Counted from the stretch's first letter, positions 41,330 through 51,479 are shown. The stretch is 64,000 bases of DNA from Carposina sasakii (GCA_014607495.2 CP053170.1:10106001-10170000); one strand, 5' to 3'. Made by a program: numbers and translations. Notes: generated by a model from the sequence alone, not told the origin.

Positions 41330-41401
41330 CCTGATGCAGGGCTTCACTAGAATATATCAGCTGCATCTCCTTCCGTGCATCCTATCATAAGAGTCGACTA
41401 A
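41330..41401 (+). repeat. R4 fragment
   Basis: CTGATGCAGGGCTTCACTAG to AAGAGTCGACTAAG; abuts the next foldback. Confidence 0.55.
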
Positions 41402-41573
41402 GAAACAACTTTCACTATGGTCCCATGGTCACATAGTCCCATAGCCCCGAAATATTGAAAAAAAAAAAATCAGCTGTTCCATGCATTTCAGTGCAGTAAT
41501 TATTCGAGATTGTATGGAACAGCTGATTTTTTTTCAAAATTTCGGAGTTGGTCCCATAATGAAAGTTGTTTCT
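41402..41573. repeat. Foldback MITE J
   Basis: Arms GAAACAACTTTCACTATGG / CCATAATGAAAGTTGTTTC and AAATCAGCTGTTCCAT / ATGGAACAGCTGATTT enclose a loop of about 30 bp. A half copy lies near 42195..42275 (GATTTCGGAGTTGGTCCCAT). Confidence 0.65.
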
Positions 41574-41614
41574 TTTTACCTACCTAGTTTCGTGTCAAAA
41601 GATAATCACTAATT

Positions 41615-41797
41615 TTTGATAGACTTTATACACATAAACACTAGACACTATAAATTTCGCACGATCAAGGAATTTAAAAAATTTAAAAAATAAAATTAAA
41701 AAAAAATTCCCTGCATTTTTTTTTGGCATAAACTTACTTTATTTGATGTATAGAGTATGTACCCTTCGTTAATGGTGGCCACAAAAAAAACAACCTG
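41615..41797 (-). mobile_element. Family A, copy 7 (minus, truncated)
   Basis: CACTAGACACTATAAATTTC to GGTGGCCACAAAAAAAACAACCTG. Only the left-end half of the element. Confidence 0.65.
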
Positions 41798-41799
41798 CA

Positions 41800-42190
41800 T
41801 AGAAACATACTCGTATACTCGACAAACACAACCCTCTTTTTCGCGCAGTCGGGCAAAAATTTAATAATAACAGTAGTTACGTGTGATAATATACTCTTTA
41901 CTGGGTGGGCCGAGTTTTAAAGGTGTTCTTGAAATTGTATTCCGGGCGTTTGAATGCTAATAAATTGTTTTAACTGACGTACATCACTGACCTATACTGA
42001 TGTTAGTACGTAGGATTGGTTGCACTTTACGTTTATGTTTGAAATGGTTAGATCAGATATATTGTTGCAAATCTGTCATGTTGCCTTTTAAATTTTCTGC
42101 ATCCATCACGCTCCAGCCTTGTACAATTTATTAAGTAGGTTTTACATATTAAGGTGTTTTCAAAATGGACACGATACTAAGGAGACTAGT
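41800..42190. other. No feature seen
   Basis: Unassigned sequence without a supported gene. Confidence 0.3.
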
Positions 42191-42423
42191 GCAGTAGATA
42201 TTCAAGTTTGTATGAACCAGCCGATTTTGTCACGATTTCGGAGTTGGTCCCATAGTAAAAGTTATTTCTTTTTATCACCTAAACTCATCGCAAAATGAGA
42301 GGTCCGTTTACCGCAGCGCTAGCATCTTTGCAATCTGCACAATTTTTCATACATTTTTATTTAGTTCGTGAATAATCCGCCGGACTTCTTATACCGTGAT
42401 TGGTTTAAAGCACCTTATATATT

Positions 42424-42725
42424 ACTAGTGGACGCCCGCGACTTCGTCCGCGTGGAAATTGAATTGTAGCTTATATGACACGTTTGTCGGTTTACCAAAG
42501 CAGCGCCATCTATTGATTACTTACTCAACCAAGTCGAAAGGTATAACAGACAAATAATTAGCAATAAATTAAAATTGCGACTATAATTTGAGATTTAAAC
42601 TATCCTATCTCTCAAGTTGGATCGAACTGCACATGGTGTGCGAATTTTATTATAATCGGTTAAGTGGTTTAGGAGTCCATTGAGGACAAACATTGTGACA
42701 CGAGATTTATATATATTAAGATATA
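42424..42725 (-). mobile_element. Helitron-like element (minus)
   Basis: ACTAGTGGACGCCCGCGACT, TCGTCCGCGTGGAAATTGAA, then TTATAATCGGTTAAGTGGTT and ATATATATTAAGATAT. The interior differs from Lep1; related non-autonomous Helitron. Confidence 0.55.
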
Positions 42726-42904
42726 AAAATAGGAGTCAGCTTTTTACAGATGACAAAACCTTATATAAATAGGTAGGTACATTTATTTTATTTTATTTGG
42801 AAAACAAACAGTCTTAAATATCTAATTAAACAACTAATACAAAGCTGCTTACCATTAAATTTTTTCGCAAACAAAAAATAATTAGTACTCGTAGGTATGT
42901 ACCT

Positions 42905-43080
42905 ATGTAGGTATGTGGGGGTAGTGAAAAGGGAAGCGCTTCCGGCCCCACCGGGCTACTTGATGTTGTGTGGCCTATGTATATATTCCAATCATTGTGA
43001 GAAACTTCGATATTGCGTTCTAGGATTTTTGCATTCGATTGTGATTCTCTCCTGCATCCGATAGATGGCTCCGCTACATA
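42905..43080 (-). repeat. R8 (minus)
   Basis: CACCGGGCTACTTGATGTTG, GAGAAACTTCGATATTGCGT, CATCCGATAGATGGCTCCGC. Confidence 0.55.
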
Positions 43081-43552
43081 CCCAACCGCCAATTTCAACA
43101 TTATATCAAAAAGTTTATCTTTAGTACCTTTGAGATGTAAGGGTAAATTAAATTAAGGGGTCTAGAGTTAAATCCCATGAGATTTGACAATGTGATGACA
43201 GTGTTGCGGACTGTCGAGAGATTTGTGCTTGCCTCAGACCTCAAATTTAATTCCTGTTGTAAACAATCTTATATTTTGTGCAAAATAAATAATCAAACCG
43301 ATTTGATTGATGATGACTGATGATTTGATTTGAAATTAGCGTATTAGCGCTATATAGGTTAGTGTATCACAGAACAATACGTACAATATCACCAAATCTC
43401 CATCACGGCTGACGAACTATTATTAGTTTTAATGCGAGTTTAACGAGCAGACTACAGTGAAAAACGTTCTGTTCTCGTAAACTTGATCGTAAAACGTCGA
43501 TATGTGTTTTAGAAGACGCATAAAAGTTGAAGAAATATTGAATACATACTGC

Positions 43553-43625
43553 ACTAGCGGCCGCCCACGTTTACGTCCGCTTGAAAGGGCATTACACCAG
43601 AGCGAAGCCGGGGCGGGTTCCTAGT
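43553..43625 (-). mobile_element. Helitron-like short element
   Basis: CACTAGCGGCCGCCCACGTT, then CAGAGCGAAGCCGGGGCGGG. Its termini match the 47938 and 61494 families. Confidence 0.45.
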
Positions 43626-43629
43626 TATA

Positions 43630-44035
43630 CGTGTAAAGAAAATTGATTTCTTTAATTTGAATTGCGCGCGTCATTTGTCCGCGCCAATCAGTCCACCTGT
43701 CAAAGTCAAATATGGCTAGATCATCTACCTACATCAGGATCAACCTCGTGGATGAAGTGGATGAATTTTCGTAGAAGCATGATGTAGCAAAAGATAATAC
43801 ATACAAACCGTTGTATTCCGAAATTGGAGTGCATAATGCATTATCACAAAAACTGTGAATCCCACAGCCACGCTTAGCATAGCGGGGACATTTGTAATGG
43901 TCAATAAACTTTTATTGTCGTTTCTTTATTTACAGGTAAGATTGTGTTCGTTATGTAAAGGTTATGTGATTTTTGTAACTTAGTAGATTAGATAAATAAA
44001 AACTGCATTCTTTATTTACAGAGAAACAAAAGTCG
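43630..44035. other. No feature seen
   Basis: Unassigned. CTTTATTTACAG at about 43923 and again near 44012 are acceptor-like, but no coding frame follows. Confidence 0.3.
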
Positions 44036-44036
44036 T

Positions 44037-44300
44037 CGTCGTCGTCGTCAGGCTATTACAGTCTACTGCTGGACGTAGGCCTCCCCCAGTGTACGCCAGA
44101 TGGCTCGATCTCCCGTTTTCACCATCCAGTCACTACCAGCCGCCCTCTTTAAGTCATCGGTCCATCTGGCCGGAGGGCGCCTAACGCTACGCTTGCCGAG
44201 GCGCGGTCTCCATTCGAGAACCCGCTTACTCCACCGTCCATCGGTTCTACGACAGATGTGGCCGGCCCACTGCCACTTCAGTCTGCTACATTTCGAGCAT
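44037..44300 (-). pseudogene. RTE-type LINE ORF C-terminus, second subfamily (minus)
   Basis: On the minus strand it reads WQWAGHICRRTDGRWSKRVL, EWRPRLGKRS, then GEAYVQQ-stop-TVIA. This is the RTE C-terminal domain, distinct in sequence from 48672. The 81-codon plus frame is a shadow. Confidence 0.65.
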
Positions 44301-44397
44301 GTAGATTTTTTTTTTCATTTCTTTATTAATAATTTTTATAATTGACTACTTATAAACTCCTTCCAAACTCCCGTTTTTCTTGCTCAGGGTTCAGTTT

Positions 44398-44562
44398 ATT
44401 TATTTTATTGGCATATTTACAGAACATAAATATGACGGTATCATTTTAGACGACAGCTTTTACAAGACACATAACTTTGACCTTACAGCTCCGCCCAACA
44501 AGAAAGGAGTAATCATGATAGGCGTTTATATAGCTCATAAATCTGGCAGTATACCGCGATAG
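44398..44562 (+). CDS. Candidate exon, KYDGIILDDSFYKTHNFD.., unidentified
   Basis: A strong acceptor-like tract (TTTATTGGCATATTTACAG) ends at 44420. The frame then continues for 47 codons in phase 1: EHKYDGIILDDSFYKTHNFD, LTAPPNKKGVIMIGVYIAHK, SGSIPR-stop. The composition is unlike the surrounding AT-driven frames. The APPN..GV.M.GVYI stretch is faintly like the start of Cys-loop channel ectodomains, but I would not name it. No clear donor precedes the stop, so it would be a last exon, a degenerate exon or a transposon remnant. Confidence 0.3.
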   Translation: MYFIGIFTEHKYDGIILDDSFYKTHNFDLTAPPNKKGVIMIGVYIAHKSGSIPR

Positions 44563-44564
44563 CC

Positions 44565-45395
44565 TGACGCCATAACTGTCATTGCGTTTCTATAGGTAAC
44601 AGTGTCGCGGTGTCGCCATATATCAAATAGTTTTTTGGTGTGTTCAGTCCTTAAGGCCAGGGGGTCTACTCTGAAATGCCGCTTTCGAATCTTTCGGTCC
44701 GACCTAAGCCCGACCAAATCGAAGCCTTTGACAGCCTTTGACCATACTACGAAATTGCTTCGGATCCATTCATCTGAATTCACAACTCATTCGGAACCAT
44801 AGAGAATAATTCACACTGACTAATATTATAAGCTTTCTATTATCTAGCCTTATACCTGTCAAATAGAGTTCCATCGGATCGAATGAAAAAACGGCGCGAC
44901 TGATCCGATCGAAGGAAGTTCGTAGTAGGAAACACCTCGATATTCAGCCGATACTTCGTTTATCGTCACTTCAGAGTAGACCTCCAGGCCACACGGCGCG
45001 TTGCGTCGTCGCAATGGAAATATTTTGACGTACTCGTATAACCGGCCACACAGGCGCTGCGCCACCGCAGCGTTACTGCGACGCAGTCGTCACGTTGCGG
45101 CAAGCATTTTGTAAACATCGCAGTTAGTTTATCAAAGTAATCGAAATACGAGTATAACCTATAGAACAATAGTCCCGAAGGAAAATTTGACGCACATTTA
45201 TGTGTTTCCGTGTCACGAAACACGCCTCTGTCGTCGTCTAAAATATGTCATTTAAAATTTACGAATTTCACTATATTTTTATAAGATTTTGTCATTATCT
45301 CTCAACATCAATAAATAATAATTTAGTATTTTCCGACAGCTAAGGAAAAAATATTTTTGTGGCAATCAATATGTCATCAATATTTTATGCCTGTT
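44565..45395. other. No supported gene; GC-balanced, low-repeat
   Basis: Unusually even composition. AGGCCACACGGCGCGTTGCG and GCGCTGCGCCACCGCAGCG near 44985-45070 look like a repeated motif. Several 65-85 codon frames overlap on both strands; none has a recognisable motif. Confidence 0.3.
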
Positions 45396-45399
45396 TTTT

Positions 45400-45965
45400 T
45401 AACCCCCGACGCAAAAACGACGGGGTGTATGAAATTTTTGATTAAATTTTGTCGCGTCGGGGGACCGCTTTTTACCTTCATAAATACTTAGCTAAATCAA
45501 ATGATTCCTACCTAATCACAACATTCGTATAAAAAAAATCACCTATCTAAACAAAATTATATTTATAATTACTGATATAATGTTTTAAATTAAGTAGGTA
45601 TTCAGAATTAAAGTGAAGTAAGCTATTACAATTATATTTGTATAACAATGGGATTGAGGACTTCTTAATGTGTGCTTCTAACGTAAGGCTAATAAATTAG
45701 AGCGGTCCCCCGACGCGACAAAATTTAATCAAAAATTTCATACGTACGGTCAACAGCAGGCCAAGATAACCATTTGCAGTTCAAAATTAGCGGTTATGCC
45801 TGCGACATAAAGGTGGCACAAAGTCCCGAGTAGATAGTCTAACATGCTTTAGTTGGTACTTATGTAGTGTTAAAAGTTATTTTTTGTTTTATATAGGGTT
45901 TAGAATTTTAAACCTTTTGTCATAATGATTGCATACTTCTTTTGGGTCGGGGGTTTTTTAAATTT
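45400..45965. mobile_element. Foldback element with AACCCCCGA ends
   Basis: Outer ends TTAACCCCCGACGC and GGTCGGGGGTT pair. Inside, a perfect 42-bp inverted repeat stands at 45428..45469 and 45701..45742 (core TTTGTCGCGTCGGGGGACCG). AT-rich centre and no coding frame. A dispersed lepidopteran element type of unclear superfamily. Confidence 0.6.
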
Positions 45966-46264
45966 TTTTAATTCGCATTGCGTATAGTTGGAACTTACCG
46001 ATTAATTATTCCGTGATTGCGTTCGGACCTATTTCGAACGTATGGACGTTTATCTAACTTATTAAGCTATCAACCAGTTATTATCCATAATATGTACATA
46101 CATCTATATCCATGCCGCCATATTTGCTAAATAGCAGAGCGAGCACTGAGGACAATAACAATTGACCTAGTTACAGACAGACGGACAAGTCGAACTGTGT
46201 ACTGAAGTTTTAATTCTCTAATCGCGTCTCGAGGTATATTCTCCGCGGGTACATACCTACTTTA

Positions 46265-46445
46265 ATCAACATATAGTATAAAACAGTCTATACCTATGTA
46301 TGCTTAGATCGTTAAAACTACTCAATAGATTTTGATGCGTTATTTTTAATAGATAGAGTGATTCGAGAGGAAGGTTTATATTATAACTAGGGATCCGCTC
46401 CAGCTTCCTATGCCCCTCACGCAGAAGAAGTCGCGGGTTACACTG
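46265..46445 (+). mobile_element. Helitron-like element (CCTATGTATGCTTAGATC type)
   Basis: ACCTATGTATGCTTAGATCG, AGATTTTGATGCGTTATTTT, ending GAAGTCGCGGGTTACACTGG. Partial matches at 61560(-) and 63590(+). Confidence 0.5.
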
Positions 46446-46534
46446 GTCTTTTATATATCTTCTCGACACGCGCCGTGTTGCACCATATTAGCACCACTGT
46501 CTGCCCGTGTGTATCATACAGATAATTAAGGGTT

Positions 46535-46700
46535 TCCGGGAGGTAGGGACTTGAGCAGCAGCGCCTCCCATATGCTCACCAACCCGCCTGTCCAGCGTGG
46601 TGACTGTGGGTAAAAACTCCCTTATGGCAATAGCCTTGTGGCGTGCCCTGGGGGAGGCCTAAATCCAGCAATGGACTGCAATAGGCTGATGCGTGTGTGT
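46535..46700 (+). mobile_element. R6 repeat
   Basis: TTTCCGGGAGGTAGGGACTT, CCTGTCCAGCGTGGTGACTG, CTAAATCCAGCAATGGACTG, ending AATAGGCTGATGCGTG. Confidence 0.62.
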
Positions 46701-46809
46701 ATATCTTCAGATATAGTTAACTCATATATGTATTGTACGTACTATTCGGTCCAGGATCCTGCTACTGCTTTTGTGAACTTACCTGGAACAAAAAATATAA
46801 CATCAGTAA

Positions 46810-47340
46810 TGTCATAGAGGAATAAGATATCATAGAGTGCTAATGTCATACAAACTGTTTCGATGCACCATTAGACTTTTCGGTGCCTCATAATTCCAGT
46901 CCTTGACACTTAGATTCTATTAGTGTAATGTATAGTAATGTACTACATTACTAATGTATTGTAACGTATAGATGACGGCCGATTGGTGTAGTTGGTAGTG
47001 GCCCTGCCTGCGACGCCATAGGTCCTGGGTTCGAATCCCGGTAGGTGCAAACATTGATGTGATGAATATCGATGTTTGTTTCCGAGTCATGGATGTTTAT
47101 ATACTTATCTATGTATTTATATACCGTTGCTTAGTACCCACGACACAAGACCTTAGGGATCTTAGTGTGGGACTAGGTCAATGTGTTGTGAAGTGTGAAA
47201 AAAAAAGATAAAATAAAGAAAGTAATGTAATCTAAGTGTCAAGGACTGGAATTTTGAGGCACCGAAAAGTCTAAAGGTGCATCGAAACTGTTAGTATGAC
47301 ATTAGCACTCTATGATATCTTATTCCTCTATGGTATTGTG
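46810..47340. mobile_element. Long inverted-repeat element with SINE in its loop
   Basis: Arms 46814..46925 and 47230..47330 pair over about 100 bp (CATAGAGGAATAAGATATCA, AGACTTTTCGGTGCCTCA, TCCAGTCCTTGACACTTAGA and their reverses). SINE-2 occupies most of the loop. Confidence 0.68.
46976..47215 (+). mobile_element. SINE-2, full-length tRNA-derived SINE
   Basis: Head CGGCCGATTGGTGTAGTTGG, B box GGTTCGAATCC (47028..47038), body TCCGAGTCATGGATGTTTAT, TTGCTTAGTACCCACGACAC, GTGGGACTAGGTCAATGTG. This is the classic lepidopteran SINE architecture. Inverted or partial copies at 28720, 29305, 39502, 40856, 54283 and 56868. Confidence 0.8.
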
Positions 47341-47380
47341 TAGCAATTGTAGTTTTACAATGCAAGCCGCAGAGTTACAA

Positions 47381-47497
47381 CGTAGTTATGGTGTCGGATG
47401 CAATGCCCTCGGTTCTTTGGGCCACCAGTCTGTTTGCCTCGATGAGGAAGCTCCAGGCAAATTTGTCGTTCCCCTCGACGCGCTTGGTTCCTTGTGA
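47381..47497 (-). pseudogene. Coding-like fragment (minus), unidentified
   Basis: The minus-strand frame reads TSQGTKRVEGNDKFAWSFLI, EANRLVAQRTEGIASDTITT, L-stop. Its GC content exceeds both flanks, and the arrangement of charged and aromatic residues looks protein-like. The plus frame is also open (CLDEEAPGKFVVPLDALG), so orientation is uncertain. Could be a transposon remnant or an exon. Family not recognised. Confidence 0.28.
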
Positions 47498-47499
47498 TG

Positions 47500-47935
47500 T
47501 AAGTGTACAGAAACTTCACCATACGTTGACCACTAATTTATTCATCTTAGTCTAGATTACAATGGATGCCCTCTCTGGACACTTATTTACGTGATTACTT
47601 AATTACATGAAAACTGATGATAATTACTGAAAATTTGGCACGCTCCCTGCGTAGGCACATTGATGAGAACGAATCCGAATGACGAAAAAAGCCTCCAGTT
47701 CACATAATATTTCGTCGACCGTATGAAATTTTAATGTATTAAAGCTAATAATAAAAGGACGCAAGCGGCAAGATGATGAATTCACGGCCTTATTATTACG
47801 GGCTTTACGAGTATTACTTTCACCTACGCAATATACTGTCAGGTGCTACTAGGCTACTTAAATAACAGACTAGGAGAGATATTGCTATATTTTTCTAACG
47901 GTAAATTAAAAACATTTTATTTGCTACTGAACAAA
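47500..47935. other. No feature seen
   Basis: AT-rich unassigned sequence. Confidence 0.3.
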
Positions 47936-47937
47936 GA

Positions 47938-48016
47938 ACATGCTAGGGACAAGCCGCGACTTCGCACGGGTGTACTGCCCTTTCACGCCAACGAAGTTGT
48001 GGGCGGCCGCTAGTAA
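47938..48016 (-). mobile_element. Helitron-like short element
   Basis: GCTAGGGACAAGCCGCGACT, TCGCACGGGTGTACTGCCCT, GTGGGCGGCCGCTAGT. Both ends resemble 43553. Confidence 0.45.
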
Positions 48017-48019
48017 CAT

Positions 48020-48565
48020 TATAAATCTGAAAGTTGGTGAGAATGATGTACATAAGCCGGTGAATGCAAGTAACGTAATAGCTCTATCAAAGAATGAGCA
48101 CATTCTGGTCTTGGTAAAGAAGGACAAAGTCGCAGGCGGTCGCGTGTTTACAATTCATGAAAAAAAGGCAACATTACAAGTGGTTGTGAAAACAAAAATT
48201 CGAAATCGAACATGTTATATTCAAGTAAAGCAATTACACAAAATTCTCTGAAATAAGCAAAATATCTGCGGAGATGCGCAGTGAGATTCAAAATTAAATT
48301 TCTATTAGGTATTCAGCATTTGCAGAATATTTTTTCAATATCATGGCTCATACAAAACTAAACTAAAAGTACGTCATCTATCAAAATGTTACCAGTTTCT
48401 CGAAGAAGAATCAACGCTTAATACAAAATAATAAAAATACTACAATCCCGTTAAGACTACGGTCAGTTCGAGAAACAAATACGTACATGTATAGATATTC
48501 ATATGGCTGTGCCCCCAAAATGGAAGATGCAGGATCATGAAGAAACACAACATCGGCAATCATAA
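48020..48565. other. No supported gene
   Basis: A plus-strand frame continues from the Helitron to 48251 (VGENDVHKPVNASN, VVVKTKIRNRTCYIQVKQ); no family recognised, more likely chance or old transposon. Confidence 0.3.
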
Positions 48566-48569
48566 TAAT

Positions 48570-48632
48570 GCTGCTGATATAAGGTTTCACTAGAATACAT
48601 CAGCTGCAACTCCGTGCATGTCATAAGAGTCC
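48570..48632 (+). repeat. R4 fragment
   Basis: TGCTGATATAAGGTTTCACT to GCATGTCATAAGAGTC; continues straight into the RTE fragment. Confidence 0.5.
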
Positions 48633-48671
48633 GGTGCCGAGACGTGGTCTCTAACTATGTGCCCCATAAAG

Positions 48672-49049
48672 AAGCTCAGGATCGTACAGCGAGCGATGGA
48701 GAGAGCTATGCTTGGGATCTCTCTGGGTGATCGAATCAGAAATGAGGAGATCCGCAGACGTACAAAGATCACCGACATAGCTTAACGGTCCAGAAAGCTG
48801 AAGTGGCAATGGGCAGGGCACATAGCTCGAATAACTGATGGCCGATGGAGTCGGAAAGTTCTAGAGTGGATACCACGTATCGGCAAACGCAGCGTGGGAA
48901 GGCCACCCGCGAGGTGGTAGGACCACCTGGCTAAAGTCGCGAGCGTCGGTTGGATGCAGGCTGCTTCCTACCGGTCGGAGTGGAGGTTGTTGGGGGAGGC
49001 CTATGTCCAACAGTGGACTTCTCAGGGCTGTAAATGATGATGATGATGA
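48672..49049 (+). pseudogene. RTE-type LINE reverse-transcriptase C-terminal domain
   Basis: Best-preserved RTE tail here. In one frame it reads KLRIVQRAMERAMLGISLGD, RIRNEEIRRRTKITDIA, stop (TAA 48783), then KLKWQWAGHIARITDGRWSR, KVLEWIPRIGKRSVGRPPAR, stop (TAG 48918), then GEAYVQQWTSQGCK and a TGA that starts a (GAT)n tail to 49049. This is the conserved carboxy-terminal region of insect RTE 'endonuclease-reverse transcriptase' proteins. The RT catalytic YADD region and endonuclease are missing, and two in-frame stops make it dead. Confidence 0.82.
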
Positions 49050-49189
49050 AGGTACTCGAGCGTTCTCTCAGGCGATACTATATCTAGCGGATTATCACCG
49101 ATTATTAACATCTGGAACATCTGTCCCAAGTGGGATCTTCCTGCAGATCTGGTTATCCGATATCGGGAATACAGTAGTGTCTACCTATA

Positions 49190-49657
49190 CAGGATGTTTT
49201 TTCGTTGCCACCCTTAACGATGGGTACGTACTCTATACATGAAATAAAGTAAGTTTATGCCAAAAAAAAAATGCTGGCATGAAGAATATCATGATAGTAG
49301 ATGAAGCGAAAGAGGTGTGTCAGGATCGTAGCAAATGGAGATCCGTGATCTCTGCCAACACCTCCAGGAAAGAGGCGTGATTTTTATGTATGTATCGATG
49401 TAATTTTTTCTGAAAAAAAAAATGTCCACTGTTTATGCTAGTTTCTTCATAGACAGATTAATTATTTCTCGTGAAAAAATCTTGCTACGCGCGTCAATGT
49501 GCATTAATGCAGAAAAACGCAGTCTATTTACTCAACTTTGGACCCTAATATCTTGGGAACCAGACACTTCCCAGGTATGCTTCCATGGAGAAAAATTATC
49601 GTGATGATGAGGAGATTCCGTAGTTTTTGGGAACATTGACGACCAAAAAACCTCCTG
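49190..49657 (+). mobile_element. Family A, copy 8, with R7b insertion
   Basis: CAGGATGTTTTTTCGTTGCC to AAAAAACCTCCTG; left flank TATA. An R7b copy (minus) occupies about 49275..49400 inside the left third, after AATGCTGG and before TCGATGTAATTTTT. Confidence 0.75.
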
Positions 49658-49659
49658 TA

Positions 49660-49988
49660 TGTATGATTCATTGTGCCGAAAACGGAGCGGCCGACTAGTA
49701 GCACTAATAAAGTTATATCATTAATGTTAGTGGACTAAGCCTTAATACCACTTTTTCTTAGTCTGGAATATGAAGGTATTGTTTGTGTGTGTGTGTGTGG
49801 CGAAAATTCTATGAAAATAGCTTATATTTTTTAAAAATTTTGTTGCCTAATTATGTTATGATATTTGGTATTGTTTAATTTTAGGTACTGCAATTTTAAC
49901 CGCTATTTTATGTAAGTATACTTTAGGCTGCTCAATAATAAAAAAATCTATGAACATTCCTCTGTTTTCCCGGAAGTTCTCCATACTT
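49660..49988. other. No gene; TG microsatellite
   Basis: (TG)n at about 49782..49799. Otherwise unassigned. Confidence 0.35.
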
Positions 49989-49991
49989 ACC

Positions 49992-50285
49992 TCATCATCA
50001 TCATTTACAGCCCTGAGAAGTCCACTGTTGGACATAGGCCTCCCCCAACAACCTCCACTCCGACCGGTAGGAAGCAGCCTGCATCCAACCGACGCTCGCG
50101 ACTTTAGCCAGGTGGTCCTACCACCTCGCGGGTGGCCTTCCCACGCTGCGTTTGCCGATACGTGGTATCCACTCTAGAACTTTCCGGCTCTATATCGGCC
50201 ATCAGTTCTTCGAGCTATGTGTCCTGCCCATTGCCACTTCAGCTTGCTGGACCGTTGAGCTATGTCGGTGATCTTTGTACGTCTG
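49992..50285 (-). pseudogene. RTE-type LINE ORF C-terminus (minus)
   Basis: Starts with the inverted GAT tail (CATCATCATCATTTACAGCC). On the minus strand it carries the same C-terminal domain as 48672 (GKRSVGRPPAR, VGWMQAASYRSEW, GEAYVQQW) but is shorter at the N-side. Plus-strand frames here are shadows. Confidence 0.72.
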
Positions 50286-50289
50286 CGTG

Positions 50290-50414
50290 TGTCATACGTC
50301 ATTTTGTTGAAAAATAAACATGACGTGATTCCGAGCCATATTTTATAGACAGATTTTCATATTGAGCTCTTTTAACGGGATTTTGCTTGACATATCCTTA
50401 TCCTCTCTGTTATA
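50290..50414 (-). mobile_element. Diverged family B-like right half
   Basis: AAAAATAAACATGACGTGAT, TTTTGCTTGACATATCC and CTCTCTGTTATAATACAGGG follow the order of family B's right half, strongly diverged; it runs into element C1. Confidence 0.35.
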
Positions 50415-50417
50415 ATA

Positions 50418-50654
50418 CAGGGTGTTTGTGACAGCCAGACAAATATTGATACCATGACTTCAGACCATGATTCTGATTTTTATGTCATTATTTAAGGCCT
50501 AATTAAACGAACAAAACAATTTTTTTCCTGAAAATATGAAAAATATATCGGAAAATTTCGGAATTTTCCTGCGAAAAATTTCAGTGTTTTCCGCCTCAGA
50601 ATCATGGTCTGAAGTCATGATATCATTATTTGCCTGGCTGTCACAAACACCCTT
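50418..50654 (+). mobile_element. TIR element family C, copy 1
   Basis: CAGGGTGTTTGTGACAGCCA and TGGCTGTCACAAACACCCTT are inverted ends, extending inward (ATGACTTCAGACCATGATTC / GAATCATGGTCTGAAGTCAT). A near-complete foldback of 237 bp. Ends one TATA before A9. Confidence 0.8.
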
Positions 50655-50832
50655 TATACAGGATGTTTTTTCGTTGCCACCCTTTATACAGGATGTTTTT
50701 TCGTTGCCACCCTTTATACAGGATGTTTTTTCGTTGCCACCCTTTATACAGGATGTTTTTTCGTTGCCACCCTTTATACAGGATGTTTTTTCGTTGCCAC
50801 CCTTTATACAGGATGTTTTTTCGTTGCCACCC
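50653..50832 (+). repeat. Six exact 30-bp tandem copies of the family A terminus
   Basis: The unit starts CTTTATACAGGATGTTTTTT and continues CGTTGCCACC. All six copies read as identical. The repeat boundary is a CACCCTT present both at the end of C1 (50648) and 30 bp inside family A, so slippage or unequal exchange between those 7-mers explains it. Open frames here are artefacts of 30 being a multiple of three. Confidence 0.9.
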
Positions 50833-51151
50833 TTAACGTAGGGTACGTACTCTATACATCAAATAAAGTAATTTTATGCCAAAAAAAAATGCTGGGAAAC
50901 GATGTAAATTTTTTGAATTTTTTTTTATTATGTACTTGATCGTGTGAAATTTATAGTGTCCAGTATTTATGGTAGTTTTTTCATGGACAGATATTAATTA
51001 TTTCTTGTGAAAAAATCTTGTTACACGCGTCAATGTGCATTTATGCAGAAAAACGCGGGGAACCAGACACTTCCCAGGTATGCTTCCTTGGAGAAAAATG
51101 ATCGTGATGATGAGAAGTTTTCGGGAACGTTGACGACCAAAAATCAGTCTG
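50659..51151 (+). mobile_element. Family A, copy 9, with amplified 5' end
   Basis: After the 30-bp array, a complete family A body runs CTTAACGTAGGGTACGTACT to ACGACCAAAAATCAGTCTG. Internal deletion of the TACTCAACTTTGGACCC block near 51058. Confidence 0.78.
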
Positions 51152-51159
51152 TATTGTGA

Positions 51160-51476
51160 TGATCTCCGACCATATTTCGGTCAAGGCGATCAATCTCTAC
51201 GGAGATTGGCAGACGCAGGAGATATTATAGTGCACAAGTGTGTGCGCACACACAGATGCACTCTCTATCCCGTAACTCTCATAGTCCGATAGGACGGAAA
51301 GCCGACACGACCGGAGAGAGATCAGGCGCAGGACCAACAGTTTTACGTGCTTTCCGAGGCACGAGCTAAGTGACAATTTTGCAATAAATTCATTGGTACA
51401 GGCCCGTGACTGGGATCGAACTCAAGCCTCCCGCTTGGAAGGTGCACGTCTTAACCACTGGGCTATCACCGCTTAT
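51160..51476 (-). mobile_element. tRNA-headed SINE-1b (minus), copy 2
   Basis: TTTCGGTCAAGGCGATCAAT, ACACGACCGGAGAGAGATCA, then the inverted head GACTGGGATCGAACTCAAGC and CACGTCTTAACCACTGGGCT. About 30 bp shorter in the middle than 15180..15523. Confidence 0.7.
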
Positions 51477-51479
51477 CGT

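Noticed and set aside
46976..47048. A functional tRNA gene
   Set aside because: Head of a full-length SINE with several other copies in the window.
50536..50841. 101-codon open frame with PFIQDVFSLP repeats, plus a second overlapping frame
   Set aside because: Produced by six exact 30-bp copies of a transposon end; 30 is a multiple of three so any open unit stays open.
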